A stretch of 64,000 nt of DNA. It comes from Phylloscopus collybita. Its lineage: Eukaryota > Chordata > Aves > Passeriformes > Phylloscopidae. A program made the position numbers and the translations under genes. Of this stretch, positions 48,366 through 60,264 are shown piece after piece. The first letter of the stretch is position 1. The number at the start of each line of letters is the position of its first letter. The notes beneath the pieces are model-generated. The model searched no databases and had not been told where the DNA came from. It was given only the letters and a program-made list of their open reading frames with translations. The stretch covers positions 20,007,001 to 20,071,000 of the forward strand of contig JAJNNQ010000018.1 of assembly GCA_027886175.1 (NCBI GenBank), given 5' to 3'.

Positions 48366-51300
48366 AGTTTTTACAGAAATGCAGAATCAAACCCAAAGAC
48401 TGAGCTGGATTATAAGAACTTTTGAAGAAAAATAAATGCAAGAGCTGAAAACAAATCATATATATAATTTATATTTTAGATATAGAAAATGAGAACAACA
48501 TAATATAAACTTCATATACCTGCAATTCCAACATCTAGTCTAGTCTATCTTGGTTTTTATTAAATTTAATGGAGTGAATAAGGTTTTTCAGGATTAATTT
48601 GGTAAATGCTATCTGAAATATCTTTTCTAAGATGAAGCATATGGCTAGACCCAATTATAGCTCATGTGGTAGCTGATTATTATTATTGTATGTGAAAGTA
48701 CACCTAACTATTGTCCAAGTAGCTTTAGGAATGGATCATTACCATAGTAATTTTGTGTAAGAATATCTCCATTCTTCACAATAAGTCTGTGAAATCTATT
48801 ATATGCACATATGTTAAGTATATCAATTCAAAATTAGACTACAGATTTCTGAGGCTGTGTGGAGAGAATGATATCAGTCACTAAGTTTTTTTAAAAAAAG
48901 CTGTAGAAATTCTCTGTGTAAAAACACTTCGTTGTTTCTTATAGGTCTTTAACAAAAACTTCAGATTTGGACCTGAAATACACCAAAATGCAGGGGTTTT
49001 GCAAGGTCCAATTTTGGGTTAATTTTTTGGGTTTTACAGGTTAAACAAAACTAACTATTCGTTCACTAAAATGGATAATTTCTGATTTATTTTTGTGTAA
49101 AAGGGAAAAACAAGGAAGAAAAATCTGTACTTATTTGGGATCTCTGAAAAACGCAAGAGGAATAGGTTTAGATGAAAGTAATTTTGTGGGGGTTTTTTTC
49201 AGAAGTTAAACATGAGGCAGAACAGACAATGTTTCATTTTATCTTAAAAAATTGTGACATTTTATTAATTATGATCACATGCTGATCATGGCTCATTGTA
49301 AGGGTTTTCTTTATGTGCTAAAGCTCTTTCTTTCCTCACAGTTTATAAGGCCATTAATCAGCTCTTGAGATGCTGCTTTTAAATTTAGTCCATCTCAGAA
49401 AAATACTTCATGTAATTTAAAAGAACATGATGGATACAGATATGTAAATGAGTAACCTGGACATTGTACATTAGGACAGAAATTATTGCCTTCAGGAGGT
49501 AATTTTAAATAAAAATGATCAAATCCAAACATCAGAGGAAAGGAGAAAAATCATCAAATTTTCTATATGGCATTTAAACTCCAGATCCACAGATCAACCA
49601 ATTGATCCAAGATCAGGACACATCCAAACTTCTCCATATAGTACATCAGATTTACTCTTTTTTCATAAGCATATCTACTCCATTTCTATTGAGTATAATC
49701 TTAATTTTTAGTTATTAGTTATTTTTTAGGGGAAAACATTCTGCCATAAAATTTGGACTCCTGTTGAATCATAGGGGTGGATACAACTTGTTAATGATGC
49801 AAAGGTTCTTGAACAAATTTGATGCCTTACTTAAATGTAAATTTTAATGGCAGTGTTTAAATCAAAATCTATCTCAAAATACCTGCAGAAGCAGCAGGAA
49901 TTCTAATGCAATGTTTTATAATAGACAATAGAGAAATACAGAAGTTTATAATTTGGGAAGCCAAGAAATTCCTTTGTTACAGTGTTCTTTGCCCTGCTCT
50001 AAAGAACACATGCTATGGTCTCCTTCATGCAAATTTATCAAGATCCATATTTAAGCTGGCTTCCCTGTTAGAAGATTGTTTTAAAATCTCACTTTTCTGA
50101 TAGTTAAAAATTTCGAATCATTTTTCACTCTGAACTGATTTATATGTAATTTACTTCCCTTTGCTATACATATACACAAAATAAGCAGGTATTTTGGTCA
50201 GTACATTCTCAGGGGCAATAAAACTTCAGACAAATCTGCCTACACCAAAACCCTAGAAAGTTTTTTTGCAGTTGTCTTTTTGATGCTGAAGGAGAGGCAT
50301 GCAGAACAAATTATCAAGTTAGTATGCATGTTTCCAAGTGTGTGGCATTTTTATAACCATCTCATGTGCTTTGTTTCAGACACTGGTAGTCAGACACTAA
50401 GACAACAAGCTATTCCTTTTTCTGAGAGAGTGTTAAGGATAATAATGTGTCCGTTTTGTAGCAATAGATGACTCCTGCTACAGCAAATGTTGCTGACACA
50501 GGAGACAATACATTGTGATTATTATTTATTTTACCTTGGTTGCCATATTCAGAACAAAAACCCAAAGAGGTACTTTATTACCTTTCTGTAGTTCACTTGG
50601 ATGAATAGTTCACTAATCATGTATCACAAATTATTATTGTCAGTGTGATGCTCAATTTTGTAAGGTTAATTTATACAATATTTGCAGTGCTTTTCTGGTT
50701 CTTTCTTTTTCTCTCAAAGAATGGTCTTTTGAAATTAAGTTTTAGTAACACCAAAGCACCTTGCTCATCATGAAATAATTTCGCAAGTTAATAAATCATT
50801 CAGTGGTACTTACTGACTTTATAATGGGTTTTCTTTAAAATGGGCAGTTAAAACACATTTCAAAGCATTGAGTGTGAGTCTCAGAACAAATTAATATTTA
50901 TATTTCTCTGAAAGTTCTGCATTTTAAACTTCATGAGGGTAGAACTGGATCACTAGAGTAACAAATTAATCTGAAAACTTGACCAGCTAGAATGATCCTC
51001 CTTAGAGAAAAGGTGTCTAAAAGTTCAATCAACTGAATGTATGTTTTGTTAGATTGGAGGTTAGTAACTCAAGGAAATCATGACAGGTTTTACAATCTGC
51101 TATTTGCTTTGGCTTCTTAAATGTCAAGAACTGTTGGCAATAAGATGTACAGTTATTCTGTGATAGATACAGTTTTGTAACATCACTGTCAAATTAACAT
51201 TACAGCTCTCCTGAGCCACTAATTCTTAAGGACAAATATCAGTTAATATGAAAAGAGTTAGTTGGAATTGGGAGTCTTTGGAGTGTAAATTTTACCCTAA

Positions 51301-52265
51301 AAAGTTAGGCTGTAGATTATGAAGAGCTATACAGACCAAAAAAAAAAAAAAATCCAGTTATTTTTGTTTGGTTTTTTTGCTGCAGCTCTGCTTTTCCAGA
51401 GGCATACTGGTTTGTCATCCCCAAGTTTTTCTCAATGTAGTAGAAGGAAGAAAAGTGGGGACCACCCCAGCCACTCCCAAGTGTGGACTCAGGCTTCAGA
51501 GACAACATATGCTCAAGAGGCCAAATCAAATCAGCCAACTTTCCTGGAGTCAAGGAAAAAGAACAGAAATAAAAGTTAAATACTCCCCTTGAGGGTAGAG
51601 AAGAACAATGTGCTCTGAGGGCTGGTGAAAAGAATGAAAACAATAAATGTTTTAACTCAGAGGGGAGTTTAGATTTAATAGATTTGAAACACTGAAATCT
51701 TGTGACACTCTAAAAGTGAAATATGACAAAAGTTTTCTCACTGGGCATACAGTTCTCAAAGGTCAGCTGAAGGTAAGCTCTTGACACTCAATTGTCTGCT
51801 TTTTTTTGTCATGCAGTGAAGGGAACAAAGAAAATCAAAATTTTCAGTGATGCAGAAGGTAAAGTATTAGTAATCAAAGTGTGCTAAAATGTTCACTGAG
51901 AGAATGATGAAAAAATTATAACATATATGAGTGAAATGTCTTCTTAACAAGATGCCCTTGATCCTGAAAAAAATATCCTAGAAATAGTATTCTTGAAAGG
52001 AGGAAAGGACAGTGAAAATGGGTTCTGATTCATTGCAACAGGAGAGATCTCTGCCCACTAGTTGGTTTATTGTAGTAGAACTAGCTCCATATATTGGGAA
52101 TGTCTAAAGCACGTATAAATTCAGTGTAATAAGAAAAGATTGATCCAGACACATAGGAAAGACAGGCAAGTCTTTTTTCTGTTAACCCCACCATGATATC
52201 ATGCCCTAGACTGTAAATACTCAAAAATAAATGAAGTGAAATGTGTTCCTGAAGTTTTACTGACA
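48366..52265. other. unique AT-rich noncoding sequence
   Basis: No gene or transposon recognised over nearly 4 kb. A slightly GC-richer part at 51370-51640 has overlapping open frames on both strands (74-108 codons) with no recognisable domain. Confidence 0.5.
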
Positions 52266-52358
52266 AAAATAAAATAAAATAAAATAAAATAAAATAAAAT
52301 AAAATAAAATAATAAAATAAAATAAAATAAAATAAAATAAAATAAAATAAAATAAAAT
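52266..52358. repeat. (AAAAT)n microsatellite, 9 + AAT + 9 copies
   Basis: Nine perfect AAAAT copies (52266-52310), one shortened unit AAT (52311-52313), then nine more perfect copies (52314-52358). Confidence 0.97.
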
Positions 52359-52407
52359 AGCAAGTTTCTGTAGCTTAAATGTAATTAAATAATTATAATA
52401 TAAAAAT

Positions 52408-52541
52408 TATTATATGTAATTATTTGATAATTACATATAATATGTGTGTATACTATACATATTATTGTAACATATATACACAATATGTACACACAATATA
52501 TAAAATACATATTATTTACATGTAGTTATATGTATTTTATA
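52408..52541. repeat. AT-rich palindrome cluster
   Basis: Two exact inverted repeats lie close together. 'tattatatgtaattat' (52408-52423) pairs with 52427-52442 (16-bp arms, 3-bp spacer). 'tataaaatacata' (52499-52511) pairs with 52529-52541 (13-bp arms). The whole 52380-52600 stretch is almost pure A/T with TA and TG/CA alternation. Confidence 0.9.
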
Positions 52542-52979
52542 TTAATATATAATGATGTATTATTTTTTTATACAAAATTATGTTACAAAATATTTTTGTA
52601 ACAAAATGAATATGTCATGTGAACCTAAAATTATATTTAAAGAGCTAATATCCTGGTTAGAATAACAGAAGTATATCACAGAGTGCAAATTCCACTAAAG
52701 TGGGTGAGGTTAAAGTATTGCACTAGACAAAAATTTCCAGTGGACTCGGGAATAATCCAGCAAAAACAAACAAACCAAACTTCTTGAGGATACTGTGAAG
52801 TAAGGTTAGCCATCCCTGCTAAGCTTACTCAGTTTTAATTTACACAGAAGTGCCACATGCTGCATTTTGGAACAAAAACGTTCTTCCCTGAATTAACTGG
52901 TTTCTTTGCTCTTCATTTATTTTGGCTTGGACTAGACCAGTGTATGGTTCTTGATAAATTAGAGGTCTAGGCAATCACC

Positions 52980-53208
52980 AGCCATATGAACTTCTTAACC
53001 CAGAGGGTGGTTGGGCACTGGAACAGGCTCCCCAGGGAAGTGGTCACATCACCAAACCTGACAGAGTTCCAGGAGCATTTGGATAATGCTGTCAGGCACA
53101 CGGTGTGATTCTCGTAGCTCTTGTTTGCAGAGCCAGGAGTTGGACTCAATGATCTTTTTGGGTCCTTTCCAACTCAGGATACTCTGTGATTCTATAATTA
53201 TATGATTT
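52980..53208 (+). mobile_element. CR1 LINE 3' tail, sense
   Basis: A well-preserved CR1 end: 'ttaacccagagggtggttgg', 'gcactggaacaggctcccca', 'gggaagtggtcacatcacc', 'ttccaggagcatttgg', 'ggagttggactcaatgatc', 'tttgggtcctttccaact', ending 'actctgtgattctata'. The tail type ('gatc..ttgggtcc.ttccaactc.ggata') is the same as in the SINE at 57683-57797, so this CR1 subfamily is a plausible relative of that SINE's mobilising partner. It is strongly 5'-truncated. Confidence 0.92.
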
Positions 53209-56200
53209 CTTTAAAGCTTAATTTTCACTTCAAAGAAAAACGGCTGAAAGAGTCCCCTGTTACAAATATCAGAGCTCATAAAACTGCCTGCCTTATAAAT
53301 GAATTGTCAGTTTCAAAAAGACCTTTAATATTGTGTGCAATTTGATGGGAACTGACTGCTACCTTATTCTCACTTCAGTTTCTGATAGTTAGTCATAAAA
53401 GGAATTTAAATGAAACATGATTGTGGACACTATAATAAATATTTATGTTTTAAATTTATGGGTTTGGTTGATTGGTTTTATTTGATTTGGGGTTTTTAAC
53501 ATTCAAATTGGCTACTAATATCACTGTTGATTTTTTCCTTTTTGATGTTATTGGGCACTAGATTTAGTGGTGTCCTGTTACTCTTAATCCATGACAGTAA
53601 ACCTGAACATGACAGCAATCAAGAGCAGCCAGAGGAAAAAACCGGTTTGTATTTCAAGCAAATGTAATTGTCACTAACAGTTGGAAACCACAAGATACAC
53701 ACATTTCTAAAAATTAATAAAAATTAAATAAATTCAAAAAATTCCTTATATTTTGAGGCCATGAGTAATTCATGATCTTAAAAAGAATAAATGAAGTGAG
53801 TCCTCTATGGGTACTTATGTGAATACTCTTGAAACTCTTCTTTAGTCCATGGGTTTAAATTAGGGCTGAAGTTAACAGAGTTCATGGAAACCTTTTGCAC
53901 TAATATTCTGCTAGATAAGTAGTTTGTTCCAGGTAATAGTTAAAATATTTTAAATCTGAATCCCAGAGAAGATGGTTCTCACTTTAGAGTGATTTTTTTA
54001 GTTCATTGACACTGCTTTCTCCACTGTGAGAGTACTTTCGTCAGGCCTATAAGCCCAGAGCTACAGTGAAAAATCAGAAAAGAGGTTGTGCAGCAGCACT
54101 TGTGAGGTAAATTTGGTGATTTTTGCGTAGTCTTTGTAATTACACACTTACATTGATTGATACAACAGTCTGTGCAAATTTTATCCCTGTGTACAAGGTT
54201 AACTATTTGCATTGCAATTAGGACAAGAGCTAAGCAGAGAGCATGAGATAGCCATAGTTGTCTGACTGCTGTGCCTGAAAGCAAACTTTTCCAGAAAGAG
54301 CAGACTACTCAAGTAATTTTCTGTCTGTGTGTAGTGGTACATTCTCCCCCTCCTCAGGCCTGCTCCATGATCTCAGAAGCTCCTGATAAGCCTTAACCAA
54401 GTCAGCAGAGCAGTGAAGAACCTCTTCAGGAAAGAAGGAACCGTATAGAAGGTTTGTCTCAGAGAGTGATTCTCTGAAATATTACCCACTGCACAGCTAC
54501 ACAGCTCTTATACTGAGCAGCTGTCCTCCCTACTGAGGAAGAAAAAGAGGAAGAAAAAAGAAAACTTAATAAAGCTTAATAGGATCAGAAATCAAAATTA
54601 GATTTATGAACTACTAAGTTGCAGACAAAATTCCATATACATGAAAGACTCTATTTTAATTGAGCCTTGTTAGATGCAATTGTACATAAAAATAGATAGA
54701 TGTGTAACAACTTCAACTCCTGGCCACATCAAGGGTTTATGGAGCCCCTAGATGCTCACAGGATGGTCTCGGTTCATGAGTAACTTCATGAACTCTTTGG
54801 GGATCCATTTTCTCCAAGGTATTATAAGTGACTATGGAGAGAATCATGGTATTCTTAACTTGTGGTGGACTTTGCAAACTAAATACACTAAAAAAAAAAA
54901 TTTCCATGTTTCTTACCATTTTCTTTCTGCTTCTTACTGACCTTGAGTTTACAAACTCATGCCTGGGACGTGAGAACTATCTCGCTAGCTTTCTTTTTTT
55001 TCTTTTTTCTTTTTTTCTTTTTTTTTTTTCTTTTTTCTTTTTTCTTCTTTTTTCTTTTTTCTTTTTTCTTCCACTAGTAAATTCATTTATCACTTAGTGC
55101 ACTGGACCATCATAGAAGTATACAGAATTGCAATGTAAAAAAATTGATTAACACCAGACTTCTTACCAACTGTAGCAAGCAGCTGATTAATATCTGCATT
55201 TGTTGGGTACCACAGTTTTATCAGTACAAATCTATATGGACCATAATCTAGAATGTTTCTCCCATGCTTCATAATACTGAAATAAATTAAATTAAATTAA
55301 ATTAAAAGTGAAAAATAATAAGCATACCAATATTTTAAAAGTAATACCAGTTTCTTTACTAGCGAGTTATAGTTGCTTACAGAAATGACAGATACTCATT
55401 TGAAAAAAAAATCAACTAAAAGATTATTTTCATACCATGAATGAATATGCAAAAGTGCAATCAGAACACTGCTTGTGTGCCTCTAAATATATTAATGCTT
55501 CCCACAGAGGTGGTAATACATTCTTACAAAATATCCTTGAGGTTTGATTTTTTGCAAATAAAACACAAATGGCCTCTCAGTATAGTTCAAACTGAAGGGC
55601 CAATTAGCTGCATTTTAGAGATGCTTTCAAGATATTTTAATTTTTGCTAACTTTGTCAAATGCTTTTTTTGCAAAACAGCCTGATTGCAGTTCCAACTAA
55701 GGTTGATATAGATGGTTCCTTCAAGATATTTTTGAGAGGTATTTTTAAAGTAGAAATCTTCCATATTGATACATTTTCTTGCTGATTTATCACTATAACT
55801 AATCACAGATTAATAAGATTAGCCACCTACAGGTGAACACGAGTGTTACTGGTGAGAGTTTTCATTTGGAATCTTATGTACAGTAACCAAAAATTGTCCA
55901 TTTCACAACTGAAAATCTGTAACATGGACAACTGCTCTGATGCCCCTCATGATTCCTGGATACCAACACAAGCTTTACTACCCTCAGCCTGTGAATCTCT
56001 CTAGTTTTCTCTGCCTGGTACAGCTCATCCCTTTCTTTTTCCCTTCACAGAGGAGATGTTAAATGATACAACAATCATTATATACCCTCCAGTAGGAGTG
56101 TACTTTCTTTCACTTAGGCCATGTCCAGCAAGAGAAGAATGTTTTTATTCTAAGTCAAGAAAAATTCCAAACTTTCTCCTTTTTGTCATTCAACATGAGG

Positions 56201-57682
56201 AAAAGTAAGAAAAATAAGTTGAACCTGAAATATGTTCAGGATAACCCCACCCCAGGTGCAAAATCCTCCACTTGTTTTTGGTAATTGCAAGACCTCTAAT
56301 TTTCTTGATATTAGGCTTAGCCATTCTGACAGGCTAGATCATGAACTAATTGGGTCTTTGCTCTAATGTGGTAATGTTACTCATATGATCTGTGACAAAA
56401 TATTCAAGATTCCAACCAGGCTTGATCAAAATGACTTTGTCCTGTTTCTCAGGAAATGTTTTTATTCACTTCAATTGTAGCATACAATATTCCTTATTCT
56501 TTTGTGATGTTTTGTTCCACTTAATTAAAGTGATTTTCTCTACAGCTTTTCTCCTCTTTTTCTATCAGGTTTTGTTTGTTTGTTTATTGGGGTTTTTTTG
56601 GTGGTTTTTTTTTTAGTAGCTTTTTCTCAGTTAATCTAATACAGCTAAATTATTGATGGCTTTATCTTTCTGATTCATCCTCTGAAATAGAGTCAGAGAA
56701 CAGTAGTGCCCAAGTGAATTAACCATGGTCAGCTTAATTTTGAAAAGCTGCAGAGCTCTCCTTCAACTCTATTTCAAGAATTAAGACAAAACACTAATTC
56801 ACAGTAAGTGAATGTTGAATACACAGGAAAGACCTGTACCAGGAATACAAAAAAGGAAAAACTGGAAAGTATTGACAAGTTGCACAGCCAGAGCTCAACT
56901 GAAAAGTTATTCTCAGACATCTGAAATTCCTACATAAGTTTTATTAAATTATTGCTTCAGATTTTTAGATCCTTAGGGTTGCAACACAGAGTCCCACATC
57001 TAAGATTCTTTGCCTCCAGTAGTAATGTTGTTTGTTTTTTAACTGACATCTGCTATTCTCAAGGACATTGCTCTTTTGAAAACTGAACTGGCTCAGGATT
57101 TCTGCAGGCAGCTTATAGAGTACATTTGCTTTCAAGACTATGAACACCCAAGTAATGGCCACATATTTATTTAATTTAGATGGGACCATTTTCTTTATAT
57201 GTGTCATTTAAGAAAGGTTAGAGATGGTTCTCTGAAAACAGAGGCAGAACATCCAGCTAAGTAAGTTAGTTGTTGGATGGTATGAAGAATGATAAATCTT
57301 CAAGGTCTTCTATCACAGACTTCTCAGTCTGTGTCCATGGCAGCAAAATAGGGTAAATCCTTACAGGATTCTCATTTACTCAGTGCTCTATTAATGGCTA
57401 CCTCTAAGTGGCAAAATACTTGTTATCTTGAAATAGAACATGTTATGCTTTCAAGAGAGAATCCTTTGTAGCACTAAAAAAAAAGTACATAAATGCATAA
57501 AGGCATTAAGATACTCTCCAAAAATTCACCTTTTCAAGAGCAAGAGAAAGGAGTGAGTCCAGAGACAAATTTCCATGAAACAGAATAATGTTTCATTTAA
57601 GAATTGAAGCTTAGCCAATGCCATGCAAGGAGCCTATTATTGCCCTTCCAAGTCATTTGTGCAACAAGAAGCATCCTTGATT
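53209..57682. other. unique AT-rich noncoding sequence
   Basis: No gene recognised. It contains a homopyrimidine tract (54989-55071, listed), a short (ATTAA)4 run near 55286-55305, and a G/T-rich run near 56567-56614. The 54330-54560 part is less AT-rich but unrecognised. Confidence 0.5.
54989..55071. repeat. homopyrimidine (CTTTTTT)n-like tract
   Basis: 83 bases of C and T only, mostly T-runs of 6-12 broken by single C. The Phe/Leu-rich open frame across it is an artefact. Confidence 0.95.
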
Positions 57683-57797
57683 TCATAGGATATTCCTAGC
57701 TAGAAGGGACCCACAAAGATCATGGAGTACCACTCAAATTGACCACAACTCTGGTGTTGTTAGCACCATATTGTGACTAACTGAGCTAATCTCAGGG
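57683..57797 (-). mobile_element. tRNA-Ile-headed, CR1-tailed SINE (TguSINE1-like)
   Basis: Read on the minus strand, the element begins near 57797 with 'attagctcagttagtca', an RNA polymerase III A-box in a tRNA-like setting, then 'atatggtgctaacaacacca', which matches the anticodon-arm region of tRNA-Ile, then a decayed B-box ('gtggtcaatttga'). The second half is a CR1 3' tail: 'catgatctttgtgggtccc', 'ttctagctaggaatatccta', 'tgaa'. A tRNA-Ile head joined to a CR1 tail is the known design of TguSINE1 from zebra finch and related songbirds, mobilised by CR1. The copy is nearly full length (about 115 bp) but its promoter boxes are mutated. No target duplication is expected to be clear for CR1-driven insertion. 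Confidence 0.75.
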
Positions 57798-58867
57798 TAT
57801 GTAGTCCTTCATTATCCATTATTTAATGTCTATCAAGTCACTGTCAACATCATATTGCATTTGCCATCACAGTTGTGCCTGTGTGTATGTTGCTTTCTTC
57901 AGAGGTGAAGACAAAGTACCAGATATAAATCAATGCCTAGTGTCAGAAAAAAAGACCCACAAACAAAACAATTGGCTAAAACTAATTTAGAAATTCATTG
58001 GCACCTTCTGGATCATTGCTGCTGCCAAAGTCAGTGGAGTTGAGTCCATTGTGGCCTGTGATGGCCCATCAGCAGAGATGAGCACCTTCAGGCTACTGTC
58101 AGTGTGCTTCCCCAGCAGGGGAGTTATCACAGCTGAGTTCACTTATGTAAGGACAAAGAAGCAGTTCCCATAGCTAGCAGGGTTTGTGTGCATAAACCTT
58201 TTTGTGTATTTGATTTTACTTGGTTCTTTTCTGTATTTCTTTTAACGATTTGCTTACTTTCTCTTTTTTAAACTGTTTCCTTGTTAATGTTTGACTGTTT
58301 ATCTGCATTAAGATACACGTCCATAACAAGCACCCATGGCTCCAATCTGCACAAAAAGGTTTAAAGGTTAAAGATGTTCGCTCTTTACTCATGACAAGAT
58401 TCTGATTTTAAACCTATTTCAGAGTTAAGTGTTTGGGACCAGTAAATAGTAAATATTTCTGAATGCTTACTATCTCCTCCCCATGTCCCACTGCCCTCCT
58501 TCCCAAGAAAGAGAAAAAAGGTATGAGGATGACCAGTACTCAATTTTGTCTTTTTCCTTGATATTTTTGTGTAATATTGAAATAGATGTAAATAGCTGTA
58601 TGATGAAATTTGATGTAAATAGCTCAGGTATAGTATTAAAGTGCAAACCGGGAAAATATTTCAAGCTGTAACACTCAAGTCACACTCAATAACAGTTTTT
58701 TAAGTAAGGGAGTTCTGTCAAGGAGCTAAAACTTTTAAAGATTGTTCCCCAAAAAATTTATCAAATTAATTGTCAATGATAGAAGAAGTGACACTGCAAA
58801 TGCTATATTCAACCTGTAATGGGTGATTGAATTTTCTTAATTCTGAGAGCATAACAAAGGAAGAGTT
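57798..58867. other. unique noncoding sequence
   Basis: No gene or repeat family recognised. At 58851-58873 'ataacaaa', 7 bp, 'tttgttat' forms an inverted repeat that overlaps the left end of the next LTR. Confidence 0.5.
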
Positions 58868-59417
58868 TGTTATAAATTTAGAGAGCCAATTCCATCGAAA
58901 ATAATTTATTTGCCAGTGAAAATTTCAGACAGAGAAATTGACAAGGCCAACGACCAAGGAAAGAGTGCCTGCACTGGGTGAAACCACGAGTGCAACCTCT
59001 ACTGCATTACACTCCCCCTGGTTTCACCCCGACCCGAGCCCAAGCCAGCAGTTTTATACTTTTCTGGTTGGGCTTACCTGAGTCGGAGATTTCCGTAAGA
59101 TCTTTTGTCCCTCGGGTCTTCGTTGATGAAATTTCGAAAGCAGGGTCGAGTTTTCTGAATGGATTTCCTGGGTGCAGAAGGTTCCTGAGTACCGTTAACG
59201 TCCCAGATAAGATATCACCTCAGGCCATTAGTCCTTATCGAGTCCTGAGCATCCTTGTCCAGGTTGTTCTCCACCTTCTATTGGAATTGTAATTTCTTTG
59301 TTCTCTCCTCCAGACACAGGGAAGGCTCTTGTGAAATTTTCCAAGCCCTCTGCCCTGCTTGGGGGAGCTTTTTGGCCTTCTTAGAAAAGTACATTTTATT
59401 TTCTGTTTATTATAACA
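58868..59417 (-). mobile_element. retroviral LTR, family C, inverted
   Basis: The ends are inverted repeats, TGTTATAA at 58868 and TTATAACA ending at 59417, with TG...CA polarity; length about 550 bp. In minus orientation there is a TATA box 'gtataaaact' (complement near 59051-59058) and, about 145 bp downstream, an AATAAA signal (complement of 58906-58911), giving U3-R-U5 order. The body keeps CpGs ('accccgacccgag', 'ccctcgggtcttcgttg'), unusual in this region, which suggests a relatively recent insertion. No matching target duplication is seen (left flank GAGTT, right flank ACATC) and no internal viral sequence lies beside it. A 104-codon open frame on + lies inside and is not a gene. Confidence 0.65.
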
Positions 59418-59421
59418 ACAT

Positions 59422-59496
59422 CATTATGAAAAACATAAGCTATCATTCACCACAACAACAACATTATGAAAACATGAATTATCATTCATCACAAGT
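59422..59496. repeat. 40-bp tandem doublet beside the LTR
   Basis: Two imperfect copies of a unit starting 'cattatgaaaa' (59422 and 59462), period 40 bp, directly after the LTR's right end. The open frame crossing it shows the same repeat as a duplicated His/Asn-rich peptide. Confidence 0.85.
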
Positions 59497-60259
59497 TGAA
59501 CTATTTTTTTGTATCAGTATTTTTTATCTTTTATATTACGTTTCTATCTCAAAATGTATTCTTCAAGGTCTCCCAAACAAACTTCCAGGTAAAATAAGGA
59601 TTTTCCTTCCTGACTACCAACACCCTCCCACCTGCAAATTTAAAGTGGGGAAAATATGAAGAGGAAAATTGTCTTTTGAAGCATTAGCGTTTTCTACAGT
59701 TAAACCCAGAAGAAACCATGTTAATGATTCCAGGTGAATTACAGTTCCGTTGTTATTTAGGAATGCTTTTTTATTTAGCTGTAAATGAGAGTACCAGAAA
59801 GACATTAAGGAACAAATTTTGCCCAGTTCAAGTTGTCAAGAAAATAAGATATGTTTTCATTTTGTAATTTGCCTTTCTCCCTATCACAGAATGTAGTCTG
59901 TTTTTGAAGGAATGAAGAACAAGGAAGATATTCTAACATCTAATAGCTTATGCTGTAAAACTAGAATTTTCTCCATAAAGAATGATGGAAGTCCTTGGTG
60001 GCCTCAGGGAGGAAATTCTCAACGAGCCTGGATGGGAAGCCCTAGCAGCTCTAGAATTCCAAGTTTTCTTGATGCATCCTTTAGAAGTGCAATGTCTAAA
60101 ATAGCACACTGACTTGGGGAAGTTACCTGTGTGAAGTAACAATAAGTGTAACACACGTCTGGCTCAGACCCAAACACTTCAAAACATGTTATGAATGTAA
60201 ACATCTGCTAAAACTGCCTGATGGTATCCATTGTGCTTCAGAGTAAGAGCGCACCTTTT
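59497..60259. other. unique noncoding sequence
   Basis: No gene or repeat family recognised. The 59990-60080 part is slightly less AT-rich. Confidence 0.5.
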
Positions 60260-60264
60260 CTGGG
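60260..60264. repeat. target site duplication (left) of LTR at 60265
   Basis: CTGGG, identical to 60997-61001. Confidence 0.85.

Noticed and set aside
57690..57797. Functional tRNA-Ile gene
   Set aside because: Only the 5' half resembles a tRNA; no acceptor stem closes, the B-box is decayed, and the 3' half is a CR1 tail. It is a SINE.
59255..59659. 134-codon plus-strand open frame
   Set aside because: It starts inside the inverted LTR, crosses its edge and runs through a tandem doublet; it is a chance frame.
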